Shown here: piece by piece, positions 41,652 to 52,090 of the stretch
Layout of the letters: every line of letters starts with the position of its first letter
Position numbering within the stretch: the stretch's first letter is position 1
Source: Micromonospora peucetia
Lineage (GTDB): Bacteria > Actinomycetota > Actinomycetes > Mycobacteriales > Micromonosporaceae
DNA length: 64,000 bases
Direction: 5' to 3'
NCBI RefSeq assembly: GCF_900091625.1
Contig: NZ_FMIC01000002.1
Span: 930,001 to 994,000 of the forward strand
Program-made: the position numbers and the translations under genes
The notes under the pieces: generated by a model
The model's database searches: none
Seen by the model: the letters and a program-made list of their open reading frames with translations, nothing else
Told to the model about the DNA's origin: nothing

Positions 41652-43247
41652 ATGGCAACGGTCCGCGACACCACGTACGACCTGCTCCGTGCCCTCGGCC
41701 TGACCACCGTCTTCGGCAACCCGGGCTCCACCGAGGAGCCGTTCCTGCGGGACTTCCCGGACGACTTCCACTACGTGCTCGCCCTGCACGAGGCGTCGGC
41801 CGTCGGCATGGCGGACGGCTACGCCCAGGCCACCGGCCGGCCGGCACACGTCAACCTGCACACCGCCCCCGGCACGGGCAACGGCATGGGCAACCTGGTC
41901 ACCGCGTGGCACAACCGGACCCCGCTGATCGTCACCGCCGGCCAGCAGACCCGGGAGATGCTGCTCATCGAGCCCAGGCTGACCAGCCGGCGGGCCACCG
42001 AACTGCCCCAGCCGTACGTGAAGTGGAGCCACGAGCCGGTCCGCGCGCAGGACGTCCCGGCGGCACTGATGCGGGCGTACGCGACGGCGGTGCAGCCGCC
42101 CGCCGGCCCGGTCTTCCTCTCGTTGCCCCTCGACGACTGGGCGCAGCCCGCCGACCCGCCGCCACAGGTGCGGACGGTGGCCACCCGGTTCGCGCCCGAC
42201 CCGGGGCGGCTACGCGAGTTCGCCGCCGTGCTGGCCGCCAGCCGCGCGCCCGCGGTGGTGCTCGGCGCGGCCGTGGACCGGTCCGGCGGCTGGCCGGCGG
42301 CCGTGGCGCTGGCGGAGCGGCTCGCCGCGCCGGTCTGGTCGGCGCCCGCGCCGGAGCGGGCCGCCTTCCCCGAGGACCACCCGCACTTCCGGGGGGTGCT
42401 CCCGTTCGCGATCGGGCCGCTGTCGGCGGCGCTGGACGGGCACGACACCCTGCTGGTGGTCGGGGCGCCGGTGTTCCGCTACTACCCGCACGTGCCGGGC
42501 GACCACCTGCCCGCCGGGGCCCGCCTGCTGCATGTCACCGACGACCCGGACGAGGCGGCCCGGGCGCCGGTGGGCGACAGCCTGCTCGGCGACGCCGGTC
42601 TGACCCTGGCCGCCCTGGTCGACCTGCTTCCGAAGGCGGAGCGCCCGGCGCCATCAGCACGCCCCGAACCGTCCCCGCCGACGGACGGGCTGCCGCTGGC
42701 CCCGGACGCGCTCTTCGCGGTGCTGGCCCGGCACTGGCCGGCCGACGGGATCCTGGTCCAGGAGTCGCCGTCCAACCTGCCGGCGCTGCGCCGCCGGCTG
42801 CGCAGCACCCGTCCCGGGTCGTACTTCACGATGGCCAGCGGTGGTCTCGGGTACGGCCTGCCGGCAGCCGTCGGCATCGCGTTGGCGCAGCGCGACACCG
42901 GCCGGGGCCGACCAGTGGTCGCGGTGATCGGCGACGGCTCGTTCCACTACTCGGTGCAGGCGCTCTGGACCGCCGCGCGGCTGCGCCTGCCGCTGGTCGT
43001 CGTGGTGCCGGTCAACCAGCAGTACGCCATCCTGAAGGCCTTCGCCGACTTCAAGGACACGCCGGGGGTGCCCGGGCTGGACCTGCCCGGGCTGGACATC
43101 ACCGCCATCGCCCGTGGCTACGGCTGCGCGGCCACCGTCGCCCAGACCCCGGAGCAGTTCGCCGAGGCCCTGACCGCCGGGTTGCGGGCGGACGGCCCGA
43201 CGGTGCTGCCCGTGCCGGTCAGCACCGAGGTGCCCCGCCTTTTGTGA
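41652..43247 (+). CDS. mdlC: Benzoylformate decarboxylase (ThDP-dependent)
   Basis: The 531-residue protein keeps the benzoylformate decarboxylase residues at the classical numbers: Ser26 in GNPGST, Glu47 in LHEASA, His70 in NLHTAPGTGNGMGN. The segment DGHDTLLVVGAPVFRYYPHVPG carries the equivalent of the second active-site His. The ThDP motif is GDGSFHYSVQALWTAARLRLPLVVVVPVNQQYAILK. Predicted reaction: benzoylformate to benzaldehyde and CO2, in mandelate-type aromatic catabolism. No mandelate dehydrogenase or benzaldehyde dehydrogenase is adjacent, so the physiological 2-keto acid may differ. A GGGGGG run before the ATG serves as ribosome site. Confidence 0.88.
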   Translation: MATVRDTTYDLLRALGLTTVFGNPGSTEEPFLRDFPDDFHYVLALHEASAVGMADGYAQATGRPAHVNLHTAPGTGNGMGNLVTAWHNRTPLIVTAGQQTREMLLIEPRLTSRRATELPQPYVKWSHEPVRAQDVPAALMRAYATAVQPPAGPVFLSLPLDDWAQPADPPPQVRTVATRFAPDPGRLREFAAVLAASRAPAVVLGAAVDRSGGWPAAVALAERLAAPVWSAPAPERAAFPEDHPHFRGVLPFAIGPLSAALDGHDTLLVVGAPVFRYYPHVPGDHLPAGARLLHVTDDPDEAARAPVGDSLLGDAGLTLAALVDLLPKAERPAPSARPEPSPPTDGLPLAPDALFAVLARHWPADGILVQESPSNLPALRRRLRSTRPGSYFTMASGGLGYGLPAAVGIALAQRDTGRGRPVVAVIGDGSFHYSVQALWTAARLRLPLVVVVPVNQQYAILKAFADFKDTPGVPGLDLPGLDITAIARGYGCAATVAQTPEQFAEALTAGLRADGPTVLPVPVSTEVPRLL

Positions 43248-43300
43248 GCCACCGCCCGGTCAGCACCGGGCTGCCCCGGCCCCCGTGGCCGCCACCTTGG

Positions 43301-44281
43301 TCAGCTCGCCGCGAGTCGCAGCGGCGCGCCGGTGAGCACGTCGAGGACCGGCCGGTCGCCCAGCGGCGCCTTCAGCGTGGCGGTGACCGGTTCGATCTTC
43401 AGCATCGCATTGCACACACCGGTGGAGGGGATCACGCTGCCGCCGACCACCACGACGTCGTCGCGCTCCTGCACCAGCGGCGTGATCGCGGTGTCGCAGC
43501 TGCCCACCCCGAGCCGCCAGGTCAGCTCGGCGCCGTCCACCGACTGGACGTCCTGCGCGCCGACCACGCCCTCGGGCGCCGGCTGCGCCGGCGCGGCCGG
43601 CTCGGGCGGGGCGGTGACGGCCTGCGGCGCCACGGCGACCCGGGCCACCGGCGCGGCGAGCCCCTCGACGGTGAACAGCCACGCCGGTACCTGCGCCTCA
43701 CCCCGGCTGGTACGCACCGGTGCGGTGCCCAGCTTCACGGCCGTGACCGTCAGCGGGACGCAGGCGGTCTGCGGGGCGCTGCTGCTCACCGGGCCGTCGG
43801 GTCCCGGCTCGATGGTGGGGCCACCCGGTCTGGCGCCACCGGGGAACTTCGGCCCGGCGGGGCCCTTCGGGCGGCCGTCGCAGGGCGGCGGGTCCCCTTG
43901 GTCGAGCTGCCCGTACGCGTCGGCGGCGCTGACCAGCGGAACGGTGAGCGTGCCGTCCGGGAACCGGATGGTGCCGTCGGCGGGTTTCGCGGCGGGCAGG
44001 TCGATCTGGTCGCGGTACCAGCCGCTGAGGAAGGCGGTCTTGGTCTCCTCGGTGAAGCCCGGATCACCGAGGAGCACCGTGGCGTCCTGCATCGGCACGT
44101 ATCCGGTCGCCCACGCGGGCGCCGGTCGCCACGCCCCGGCCACCTCGGTTGCCCGCTGGGCGAAGGCGTCCCGCCGCGGGTCGGAGTCGGCCGGGTCGAC
44201 GGTCGGATCGGAGCCGGCCGACGCGCACCCGGCGACGATCATCAAGAGCGGAAGGCCCAGCAGGGCGGCGGTACGACGCAT
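43301..44281 (-). CDS. Lipoprotein of unknown function
   Basis: The 326-residue protein has a lipoprotein signal: MRRTAALLGLPLLMIVAGCASAG, with lipobox V-A-G-C. The mature part begins with a Ser/Asp linker, contains a helical block (RRDAFAQRATEVAGAWRPAPAW) and beta-rich regions, and has a Pro-rich insert (PKGPAGPKFPGGARPGGP). No catalytic motif is recognised. The next gene on the same strand ends 39 bases upstream, so they may form an operon. Confidence 0.75.
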   Translation of the reverse strand: MRRTAALLGLPLLMIVAGCASAGSDPTVDPADSDPRRDAFAQRATEVAGAWRPAPAWATGYVPMQDATVLLGDPGFTEETKTAFLSGWYRDQIDLPAAKPADGTIRFPDGTLTVPLVSAADAYGQLDQGDPPPCDGRPKGPAGPKFPGGARPGGPTIEPGPDGPVSSSAPQTACVPLTVTAVKLGTAPVRTSRGEAQVPAWLFTVEGLAAPVARVAVAPQAVTAPPEPAAPAQPAPEGVVGAQDVQSVDGAELTWRLGVGSCDTAITPLVQERDDVVVVGGSVIPSTGVCNAMLKIEPVTATLKAPLGDRPVLDVLTGAPLRLAAS

Positions 44282-44320
44282 ATCGGTTGGACGCCGGCAC
44301 CCGCACGCCGGTTCCCGGGC

Positions 44321-44791
44321 TCAGGTCTCCCCGCCCAGATCCGTCTCGTACGCCTCCCAGAGCAGGTCCGCGCCGCGCTGCCGGTGCCGGGCGAGGACCC
44401 GCAGCAGGTGCGCCGCCCGGGCGAGGAGGTCGTCGACCGGTGCGTCCGGCAACTCCGCCGCCTGCTGGAGGGCGGCCAGCGCGGCGGTGATGGCGGCGTG
44501 CTCCCGGGCCAGCAGCCGTACCCCGCGGGCCAGCCGTGGCGCCTGGCCGAGCAGTTCGGCGTAGAGGCCGGCGGGCCCCTCGGTGGTCCGGACGTGCTCC
44601 GCGAAGCCCTGCCGCACGGGGCCCAGCCCGCCGAGGACGTGTTCCCGCCAACGCGGTTCGGCCGGCGCGACGGCCAGAGCACGGGTGAGCGGGTGCAGGT
44701 CCCCGAGCGGGGTGGTGGGGGGCCGGCGCGCGGCGGACGGCCGGAGCCCGCCGGGAAGGGTGGGGGGCTGCTGGATCGGACCGGAGACCAT
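44321..44791 (-). CDS. Small helical protein, possibly hemerythrin-like
   Basis: From the ATG at 44791, with GGGAGG 5 bases upstream, the product has 156 residues. After a Pro-rich N terminus it is nearly all helical: LTRALAVAPAEPRWREHVLGGLGPVRQGFAEHV, GVRLLAREHAAITAALAALQQAAELPDAPVDDLLARAAHLLRVLARHRQRGADLLWEAYETDLGG. The REH, HLL and HRQRG positions recall hemerythrin HHE proteins, but the full metal-binding set is not clear. It may be co-transcribed with the lipoprotein gene downstream. Function unknown. Confidence 0.65.
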   Translation of the reverse strand: MVSGPIQQPPTLPGGLRPSAARRPPTTPLGDLHPLTRALAVAPAEPRWREHVLGGLGPVRQGFAEHVRTTEGPAGLYAELLGQAPRLARGVRLLAREHAAITAALAALQQAAELPDAPVDDLLARAAHLLRVLARHRQRGADLLWEAYETDLGGET

Positions 44792-45023
44792 GGGCACCTC
44801 CCGCGTCACGTCTGACCGCGTACAGCGATGGTGGACCCGCCGCGTCCGCCCTGTCCAGAGGCGGAGGGCGCCTCATCCGTCCCAGCTGACCCGCCTGTCC
44901 CGGGTGACCCAGCGGCCCCGGAGGCCGAGTTGTCGCGCACGAGGATTTCGCAGGTCCACCCGGCTGTGGAAACGCCCCGCCCGGACCCGCTACCCGCAGG
45001 CCGGACGACCGGCGCCGGAGACG

Positions 45024-45060
45024 ACGATGCGCCCCGGTCCGGTGGACCGGGGCGCATCGT
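45024..45060 (-). terminator. Terminator of ssrA
   Basis: A perfect 17-bp stem, ACGATGCGCCCCGGTCC and GGACCGGGGCGCATCGT, with a 3-base loop begins 4 bases beyond the 3' end of the tmRNA. Confidence 0.88.
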
Positions 45061-45064
45061 CTGG

Positions 45065-45440
45065 TGGTGGAGGTGCCGGGAATCGAACCCGGGTCCTTCG
45101 CCGGTTTGTCAGGGCTTCTCCGAGCGCAGCTCGCTGTGCCTCTACTCGGCCCCACCGCTCACGCGAGCGAGTTGGTGTGACGGGCCCAGTCGCTGATTAA
45201 TCTCGCCGCACGGACCCCGCGACCGGGTCCGGTTGGCCAGCCCTCTAACTGATGCCGGCTATTGGGACGAAGGCGTTCCCAGGCCGACAGACTCAGCTAC
45301 TCGCCTCAGGCGGCGAGAGCGAAGTCAGCGCGATTGTTCTTGGCGCTTATAAGTTTCCGACGACCGATTCTCGAGACGACGTCGGCTTCCTCGGCTCGCT
45401 TCCCCTGTCGCTGCGTACGAAGTCGAAACCAGTCACCCCC
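45065..45440 (-). ncRNA. ssrA: tmRNA (transfer-messenger RNA)
   Basis: The minus strand begins GGGGGTGACTGGTTTCGAC and ends with the T arm GGGTTCGATTCCCGG and CACCTCCACCA. The acceptor GGGGGTG pairs with CACCTCC and the CCA is encoded. The tag reading frame at 45306-45344 codes AKNNRADFALAA followed by TGA. With the tRNA-borne Ala this is the usual proteolysis tag ending in ALAA. It rescues stalled ribosomes together with SmpB, encoded 106 bases upstream on the same strand. Confidence 0.97.
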
Positions 45441-45545
45441 TCGACAGGCCGCCGATGTGGCGGCACTGACAAGACTAACGCCTGCCGCAACGGGTTTCAT
45501 CCCGAGGCCCGAGTCGGCTGCGCCGACCCGGACAAAAGCGGCAGA

Positions 45546-46025
45546 TCAGTCATCCATCCCCTTGCCGCGCCGGCCGTGGGCCCGGGCGATCTCCCGGTCC
45601 GCGTCCCGCTTGGCGAGGTCCTGCCGCTTGTCGTACGACTTCTTGCCCTTGGCCAGGGCGATCTCCACCTTCGCCCAGCCGTCGGAGAAGTAGACCTGCA
45701 ACGGCACCATGGTCAGGCCGCCCTCGCGGGTCTTGCCGAGCAGCCGGTCGATCTCCGTCCGGTTGAGCAGCAGCTTGCGGGTCCGCCGGGGCTCGTGGTT
45801 GGTCCACGTGCCCTGCGTGTATTCCGGGATGTGCATCCCGTGCAGGTAGAGCTCGCCGTTGCGCTCCTGCGCGAACGCGTCGACCAGCGACGCGCGCCCG
45901 GCCCGCAACGACTTGACCTCGGTGCCGGTCAACGCCATGCCCGCCTCGTACGTGTCGAGGATCGAGTAGTCGTGCCGGGCCTTCTTGTTGGAGGCGACGA
46001 CCTTGCGTCCCTTTTCCCGTGGCAT
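45546..46025 (-). CDS. smpB: SsrA-binding protein SmpB
   Basis: The 159-residue protein starts [47 protein letters not shown], the standard SmpB N terminus. It has the OB-fold core ([29 protein letters not shown]) and the basic C-terminal tail ([28 protein letters not shown]) that enters the decoding centre. It binds tmRNA. The ATG at 46025 matches the conserved start and has AAGGGGG about 10 bases upstream; a GTG three codons earlier is possible. ssrA lies immediately downstream. Confidence 0.96.
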   Translation of the reverse strand: MPREKGRKVVASNKKARHDYSILDTYEAGMALTGTEVKSLRAGRASLVDAFAQERNGELYLHGMHIPEYTQGTWTNHEPRRTRKLLLNRTEIDRLLGKTREGGLTMVPLQVYFSDGWAKVEIALAKGKKSYDKRQDLAKRDADREIARAHGRRGKGMDD

Positions 46026-46096
46026 CGGCGCCACCCCCTTTCCGGTGATCCGCGCCGGACGTGACCGGCCGCGGAGCGGAGATCATGCTACCCGAA

Positions 46097-46148
46097 CGAC
46101 AAGGGCCCTCCCGCGCCGTTTATTCCTGGCGCGGAAGGGCCCTTGTCG
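46097..46148 (-). terminator. Terminator between ftsX and smpB
   Basis: A 20-bp stem with one unpaired base (46097-46117 with 46128-46148) and a TATT-containing loop lies 13 bases after the ftsX stop codon. It contains AAGGGCCCTT and separates ftsEX transcription from smpB. Confidence 0.85.
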
Positions 46149-46161
46149 AGCCGTACGGGCG

Positions 46162-47037
46162 TCAGACCCGCAGGTAGAAGCGGAGCGTGACCCAGGCGGT
46201 ACCCGCGCTGACCAGACCACCGACGCCGGCCATCAGCGGGAACATCACCAGGATGTCGCCCCAACCGATCGGGGAGAGCAGGCCCTGAAGTGCCTGGAGC
46301 GACCCGTCGAACAGCAGGTACTTCGCCGCGACAAGAGCCGCCAGACCGAGCAGCGAGCCGATCAGGCCGGCGACCACGGCCTCCAGCACGAACGGTGCCT
46401 GGATGAACCAGTTCGACGCACCGACCAGCTTCATGACCGCGACCTCACGCCGCTTGCTGTACGCGGCCACCTGAATCGTGTTCGCGACCAGGAGCAGCGC
46501 GGCGACGGCCATCACGATCGCGGCGGCCAGGGCGATGTTCTGGATCGCGGTGAGGATGTCGAAGATCTTGTCCAGTAGCCGGCTCTGGTCGACGATCTCG
46601 TCGACCCCCTCGGTGTCCTTGTACTGGTCGTAGATGCTCTTGTACTGCTCCGGGTTGTTCAGCGTGAGCCGGAACGACTCGGGCAGGCTGTCCGCCTTGA
46701 CGGCGCTGAGCAGGTCAGGCGCGTCCTGGAACATCTCCTGGAAGCGCTTGTACGCCTCCTCCTTGTCGACGTAGATGACCTCCTTGACCAGCGTGTCGCC
46801 CTTCAGCTTCTCCTCCAGGGCGACACGCTGCTCGGGGGTCGCCTCCTGGGTGAGGAAGATCGAGACCTGGATGTTCTTGTAGTAGAGGTCCTTCATGTCG
46901 TCGACCTGGCGGTACATGAGACCGCTGGCGCCGAGCATGGTCAGCGAGACCGCCATCGTGATGATCATCGCGATGGTCATGGTCACGTTGCGCCACAGTC
47001 CGACCAGTACCTCGGACAGGACGTATTTCACGCGCAT
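46162..47037 (-). CDS. ftsX: Cell division protein FtsX
   Basis: The 291-residue protein begins MRVKYVLSEVLVGLWRNVTMTIAMIITMAVSLTMLG, the actinobacterial FtsX start with helix 1. An extracytoplasmic domain (about 45-165) is followed by three helices with the FtsX motif QVAAYSKRREVAVMKLVGASNWFIQAPFVLEA. With FtsE it forms an ABC-type complex that activates peptidoglycan hydrolases (RipC in mycobacteria) at the septum. A GGAGGAAAA site precedes the ATG. ftsE is 65 bases upstream. Confidence 0.96.
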   Translation of the reverse strand: MRVKYVLSEVLVGLWRNVTMTIAMIITMAVSLTMLGASGLMYRQVDDMKDLYYKNIQVSIFLTQEATPEQRVALEEKLKGDTLVKEVIYVDKEEAYKRFQEMFQDAPDLLSAVKADSLPESFRLTLNNPEQYKSIYDQYKDTEGVDEIVDQSRLLDKIFDILTAIQNIALAAAIVMAVAALLLVANTIQVAAYSKRREVAVMKLVGASNWFIQAPFVLEAVVAGLIGSLLGLAALVAAKYLLFDGSLQALQGLLSPIGWGDILVMFPLMAGVGGLVSAGTAWVTLRFYLRV

Positions 47038-47102
47038 CGGGTTTTCCTCCGGCTCTCCGGCATGAGGTGTTCGTCGTCAGGCTGCGCAGGGGTGGCGTCG
47101 GC

Positions 47103-47783
47103 TCAGCCGTAGACGCCGCGGGCCTGGTCGCGCACGATGCGGCCACTCTCGATTTCGATGACGCGGCGACGCATCTGGTTCACGATGTTGGAGTCGTGCG
47201 TGACCATCACGACGGTCGTGCCGGTGCGGTTGATCCGGTCCAGCAGGCGCATGATCTCGATCGAGGTGTCCGGGTCCAGGTTTCCGGTCGGCTCGTCCGC
47301 CAGCAGGATCAGCGGACGGTTCACGAACGCCCGGGCGACGGCGACCCGCTGCTGCTCACCACCGGAGAGCTCGTGCGGGTAGCGATGCTCCTTGCCGCCG
47401 AGCCCGACCAGCTCCAGCACCTCCGGCACGACCCGGCGGGCGACCGCCTTGGTCTTGCCGATCACCTCGAGGGCGAACGCCACGTTCTCGTACGCGGTGC
47501 GGTTCGGCAGCAGCCGGAAGTCCTGGAACACGCAGCCGATGGAACGCCGGAAGTGGGGTCGCTTCCAGGAACGCATCGACGTGACGTCCTTGCTGTTGAC
47601 GACGACCCGGCCCTTGTTGGGGGCGACCTCGTGCAGCAGCAACTTGATGATGGTGGACTTGCCGGAGCCGGATGGACCGATGAAGAAGACGAACTCACCC
47701 TTCTCGATCGAGACGGACACGTTGTCGAGCGAAGGCCGGGACGCCTTCGGGTACGTCTTCGTCACTTGCTCAAGCTGAATCAC
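47103..47783 (-). CDS. ftsE: Cell division ATP-binding protein FtsE
   Basis: The 226-residue ABC ATPase has Walker [11 protein letters not shown] loop [20 protein letters not shown], signature LSGGEQQR, Walker [12 protein letters not shown] and the H loop VTHD. The start GTG at 47783 corresponds to the conserved [19 protein letters not shown]. No ribosome site is visible, and upstream open frame (24 codons) lacks one too, so the message may be leaderless. It partners FtsX. Confidence 0.96.
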   Translation of the reverse strand: MIQLEQVTKTYPKASRPSLDNVSVSIEKGEFVFFIGPSGSGKSTIIKLLLHEVAPNKGRVVVNSKDVTSMRSWKRPHFRRSIGCVFQDFRLLPNRTAYENVAFALEVIGKTKAVARRVVPEVLELVGLGGKEHRYPHELSGGEQQRVAVARAFVNRPLILLADEPTGNLDPDTSIEIMRLLDRINRTGTTVVMVTHDSNIVNQMRRRVIEIESGRIVRDQARGVYG

Positions 47784-47901
47784 GGGTGGTGAGTCTACGC
47801 GGTGTAACCGGGGAGCCAAGCCCCGCGCCCCGCCGTTGCGCGTCGCGTCTTCCAAATCGGGCGTACCGGAGAGATCGACGGTGCGCTCCGCCCGCAGTCG
47901 A

Positions 47902-49023
47902 TCACGCAGCGTCGCCGGAAAGCTGCCGCTGCTTACGCCACCGGATGCCCGCCTGGAGGAACTTGTCCAGGTCGCCGTCGAAGACCGCGGTCGGGTTGCC
48001 CGTCTCCTGCTCGGTCCGGAGATCCTTCACCATCTGGTACGGGTGCAGGACGTACGAACGCATCTGGTCGCCCCACGAGCCGGCGGCGTCGGTCTTGAGG
48101 CCCTGGAGCTTGGCCTGCTCCTCCTGGCGCTTGCGCTCCAGCAGCCGGGCCTGGAGCACCCGCAGCGCGGACGCCTTGTTCTGCAACTGCGACTTCTCGT
48201 TCTGGCAGGTGACCACGATGCCGGTCGGGATGTGCGTGAGCCGCACGGCCGAGTCGGTGGTGTTCACGCTCTGCCCACCCGGACCCGACGAGCGGTAGAC
48301 GTCGACCCGCATCTCGTTCTCGGGGATCTCGATGCTGTCGGTCTGTTCCACCACCGGCAGCACCTCGACGCCGGCGAAGCTGGTCTGCCGGCGACCCTGG
48401 TTGTCGAAGGGGCTGATCCGGACCAGCCGGTGGGTGCCCGACTCGACGCTGAGTGTGCCGTACGCGTAGGGCACCTTGACCGTGAAGGTGGCCGACTTGA
48501 GGCCCGCCTCCTCCGCGTAGGAGGTCTCGTAGACCTCCGTCGGGTAGCCGTGCCGCTCCGCCCAACGCAGGTACATCCGCAGCAGCATCTCCGCGAAGTC
48601 CGCCGCGTCCACGCCGCCGGCGCCGGCCCGGATGGCGACCAGCGCCTCCCGGGAGTCGTACTCGCCGGAGAGCAGGGTGCGGACCTCCATCTCCTCGATG
48701 GCCTTGCCCAGCCCGGAGATCTCCGTCTCGACCTCGGCGAGCACCCCCGGGTCGGACTCCGCCTCGGCCAGTTCCAGCAGCACCTTGGCGTCGTCGAGCC
48801 CGGAGCGGAGGCTGCCGAGCTTGCTGATCTCGCCATTGACGTACGACAACTGCGAGGTCACCTGCTGTGCCTTCGCCTGGTCGTCCCACAGGTCGGGCGC
48901 GGAGGCCTCCTGCTCCAGGCGGTCCTTCTCCTCGCGCAGCCGGTCGATGTCGAGCACCGCCTCGATGTTGCGCAGGGTGGCGTCGAGGGCCTTGAGCTGT
49001 TCGGCGTAATCGGCAGCGGTCAC
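47902..49023 (-). CDS. prfB: Peptide chain release factor 2
   Basis: The 373-residue protein has the stop-recognition SPF motif ([15 protein letters not shown]) and the GGQ loop ([18 protein letters not shown]). It releases peptides at UGA and UAA codons. The frame is continuous from the GTG at 49023; there is no in-frame TGA frameshift site of the Escherichia coli type, as usual in actinobacteria. It is upstream of ftsEX on the same strand, a conserved arrangement. A tandem repeat lies 43 bases before the start. Confidence 0.96.
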   Translation of the reverse strand: MTAADYAEQLKALDATLRNIEAVLDIDRLREEKDRLEQEASAPDLWDDQAKAQQVTSQLSYVNGEISKLGSLRSGLDDAKVLLELAEAESDPGVLAEVETEISGLGKAIEEMEVRTLLSGEYDSREALVAIRAGAGGVDAADFAEMLLRMYLRWAERHGYPTEVYETSYAEEAGLKSATFTVKVPYAYGTLSVESGTHRLVRISPFDNQGRRQTSFAGVEVLPVVEQTDSIEIPENEMRVDVYRSSGPGGQSVNTTDSAVRLTHIPTGIVVTCQNEKSQLQNKASALRVLQARLLERKRQEEQAKLQGLKTDAAGSWGDQMRSYVLHPYQMVKDLRTEQETGNPTAVFDGDLDKFLQAGIRWRKQRQLSGDAA

Positions 49024-49065
49024 GACAGACAAGGGTACTGCTCGTGCGAGGAGTGAGCTTGGCCG

Positions 49066-49218
49066 GTCACGAGCCAAAAGATCCAGCCGTGCGAGCAGCG
49101 GCTGCGAGCCCGCAGTCACGAGCCAAAAAGATCCAGCCCGTGCGAGCAGCGGGCCTGCGAGCCCCGCAGTCACGAGCCAAAAAGATGCCGCCCGTGCGAG
49201 CAGCGGGCCTGCGGGGTG
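49066..49218. repeat. Three tandem copies of a ~50-bp unit upstream of prfB
   Basis: Copies start with GTCACGAGCCAAAA at 49066, 49115 and 49169 and have periods of 49 and 54 bases. Each contains GTGCGAGCAGCGG, able to form a small hairpin with the preceding CCG or CCCG. They lie between prfB and the PadR gene and would be within the prfB upstream region. Confidence 0.85.
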
Positions 49219-49225
49219 CCGCCGA

Positions 49226-49741
49226 TCAGCCGACCGGGGCGCTCTTCAGCCAGGACAGGGCGGCCTTGTGGTAGGCGACGGCGAACTCCAGCGCGCTGGC
49301 GTCGTACGTGTCGCCCTCCTTCTTGGCGTTCTTGACCTGTTCCCGGACCTTGGCCAGGGCCTCGGTGTGGTATTCGTTGGCCGCGGCCTGGAGGTTCTTG
49401 AGCTGGCTGGCCGAGTGCAGGTCACCGAAGGCGATCCGCAGGGCGATCGGGTTGCGGATGGTGTCCCGCCCCGGCTCCTCCGCCAGCCAGCGGGAAAATG
49501 TCCGTTTTCCCGATGCGGTGATCGCGTACGGCTGGCTGGAGCGCGGGCCGGGCTTGCCCATCCGGACGAAGCCGCGCTCGGCCAGCACCGGCAGCTCGCG
49601 GTAGACCTGACTGCGGGTCATCGACCAGTACGGCGCCAGTCGGCGCTCGGCGGCGGCCATCAACTGGCCACCTGTCATGGGGCCCTCGTGGAGCAGCCCG
49701 AGCAGGGCCGCCGCCGTTGGGTTGACTCCGGATTCCGCCAT
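49226..49741 (-). CDS. PadR-family transcriptional regulator
   Basis: The 171-residue protein has a PadR winged helix: [76 protein letters not shown]. The C-terminal helical dimer domain ([38 protein letters not shown]) is the Vir_act_alpha type. A GTG three codons upstream is an alternative start. No obvious target pump is adjacent, although such regulators usually control one. Confidence 0.88.
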   Translation of the reverse strand: MAESGVNPTAAALLGLLHEGPMTGGQLMAAAERRLAPYWSMTRSQVYRELPVLAERGFVRMGKPGPRSSQPYAITASGKRTFSRWLAEEPGRDTIRNPIALRIAFGDLHSASQLKNLQAAANEYHTEALAKVREQVKNAKKEGDTYDASALEFAVAYHKAALSWLKSAPVG

Positions 49742-49896
49742 GCCCCTCACGCTGCCACTTTGCCGACGCGGCGTCTAGGATTTGGCGTTTTCACCACCCG
49801 GTCGGCTTCCTATGTGCACTGTCGGCGCGAGACAGTCCGTCGGGGAGACGGGGGACAGCCCGCGGAGAGGTCACCGTCGGCTACCCAGCTCCCACA

Positions 49897-49949
49897 GTGA
49901 GGAAGGGCCCCTGCCTATCCGAAAACGATAGGCAGGGGCCCTTCCTCAC
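49897..49949. repeat. Perfect hairpin repeat (copy 3), likely pruA terminator
   Basis: A 23-bp perfect inverted repeat (49897-49919 with 49927-49949) has a 7-base loop CGAAAAC. It begins GTGAGGAAGGGCCCC and is related to the copies at 33097 and 41530. It lies 4 bases after the pruA stop codon and should terminate that transcript. Confidence 0.9.
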
Positions 49950-49952
49950 GCC

Positions 49953-51581
<1,629 letters not shown>

Positions 51582-51942
51582 CAGGGCTCCTGGCGATCTC
51601 GACAGCGGTGGCGAAACCGGCCCCGCGGGCATCGGCCGGACGACCGGTGCCGGGCGCCACGCCGGGTTGACCGGTCGCGGCAGCGGGACCTGCCCCGATT
51701 CTTCCACGCCCCACCCCCACCCCCGCTCGCCCACGCATGCCCCTGTCCCCGCTCCTCCCCGCCCCGGTTCGGCGATCAAGAGACGTGCGGCCGGACGTGG
51801 CGGGGCTCGTCGACGCAAGGCTCTTGATCGGCAGCCGGAGGGGCGGGCGACGGGGGGTGAGGGTGGTGGACGCGTACGCTGGGTGGCCGGTGAACTGCCG
51901 GCCCACCGGGGCCGGGGCGTCGGAGGGAAGACGTTGACATCC
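51582..51942. other. Intergenic region between pruA and the TnpB element
   Basis: These 361 bases should hold the pruA promoter, which I could not place. The only structure seen is a 10-bp inverted repeat, CGATCAAGAG (51773-51782) and CTCTTGATCG (51821-51830), 38 bases apart. No gene is evident. Confidence 0.5.
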
Positions 51943-51943
51943 T

Positions 51944-51963
51944 CCCCGTCCTAAAGGACGGGG
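51944..51963. mobile_element. Right-end hairpin of the TnpB element
   Basis: CCCCGTCC-TAAA-GGACGGGG forms a perfect 8-bp hairpin overlapping the tnpB stop codon. On the minus strand it reads into GGAGGATGTCAA, the usual end sequence of IS200/IS605-type elements carrying tnpB. The left end was not placed; a 5-bp hairpin (CGGCC-TGAA-GGCCG, 53279-53292) and a 7-bp one (53218-53236) are candidates. Confidence 0.7.
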
Positions 51964-52090
51964 ATTCCCGTGGTTGCCCTCGGGTGTTCCTGCTTCACCG
52001 ACGGCCGCCCCGAACGGAGGTTCCCCCGTTGAGGTCTTACACCGTCTCCACAGGCGGTCACCGCCAGCCCGGCGGCCAGAATGTTACGGG
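51944..52090 (-). ncRNA. Predicted omega RNA of TnpB (bounds approximate)
   Basis: TnpB guide RNAs are transcribed from the 3' part of tnpB through the right end of the element. The hairpin at 51944-51963 would close the scaffold and the adjacent flank (leftward of 51943) would be the guide. Extent is inferred from the family, not observed. Confidence 0.35.

Noticed and set aside
45306..45500. 64-codon frame ending AKNNRADFALAA
   Set aside because: It is read through the tmRNA; only the last 12 codons are translated, as the tag.
47902..49023. Programmed frameshift in prfB
   Set aside because: The frame is continuous from the start codon; there is no TGA at the usual position.
49044..49274. 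Open frame with repeated [13 protein letters not shown] peptides
   Set aside because: It is a translation of the tandem DNA repeat with no ribosome site.
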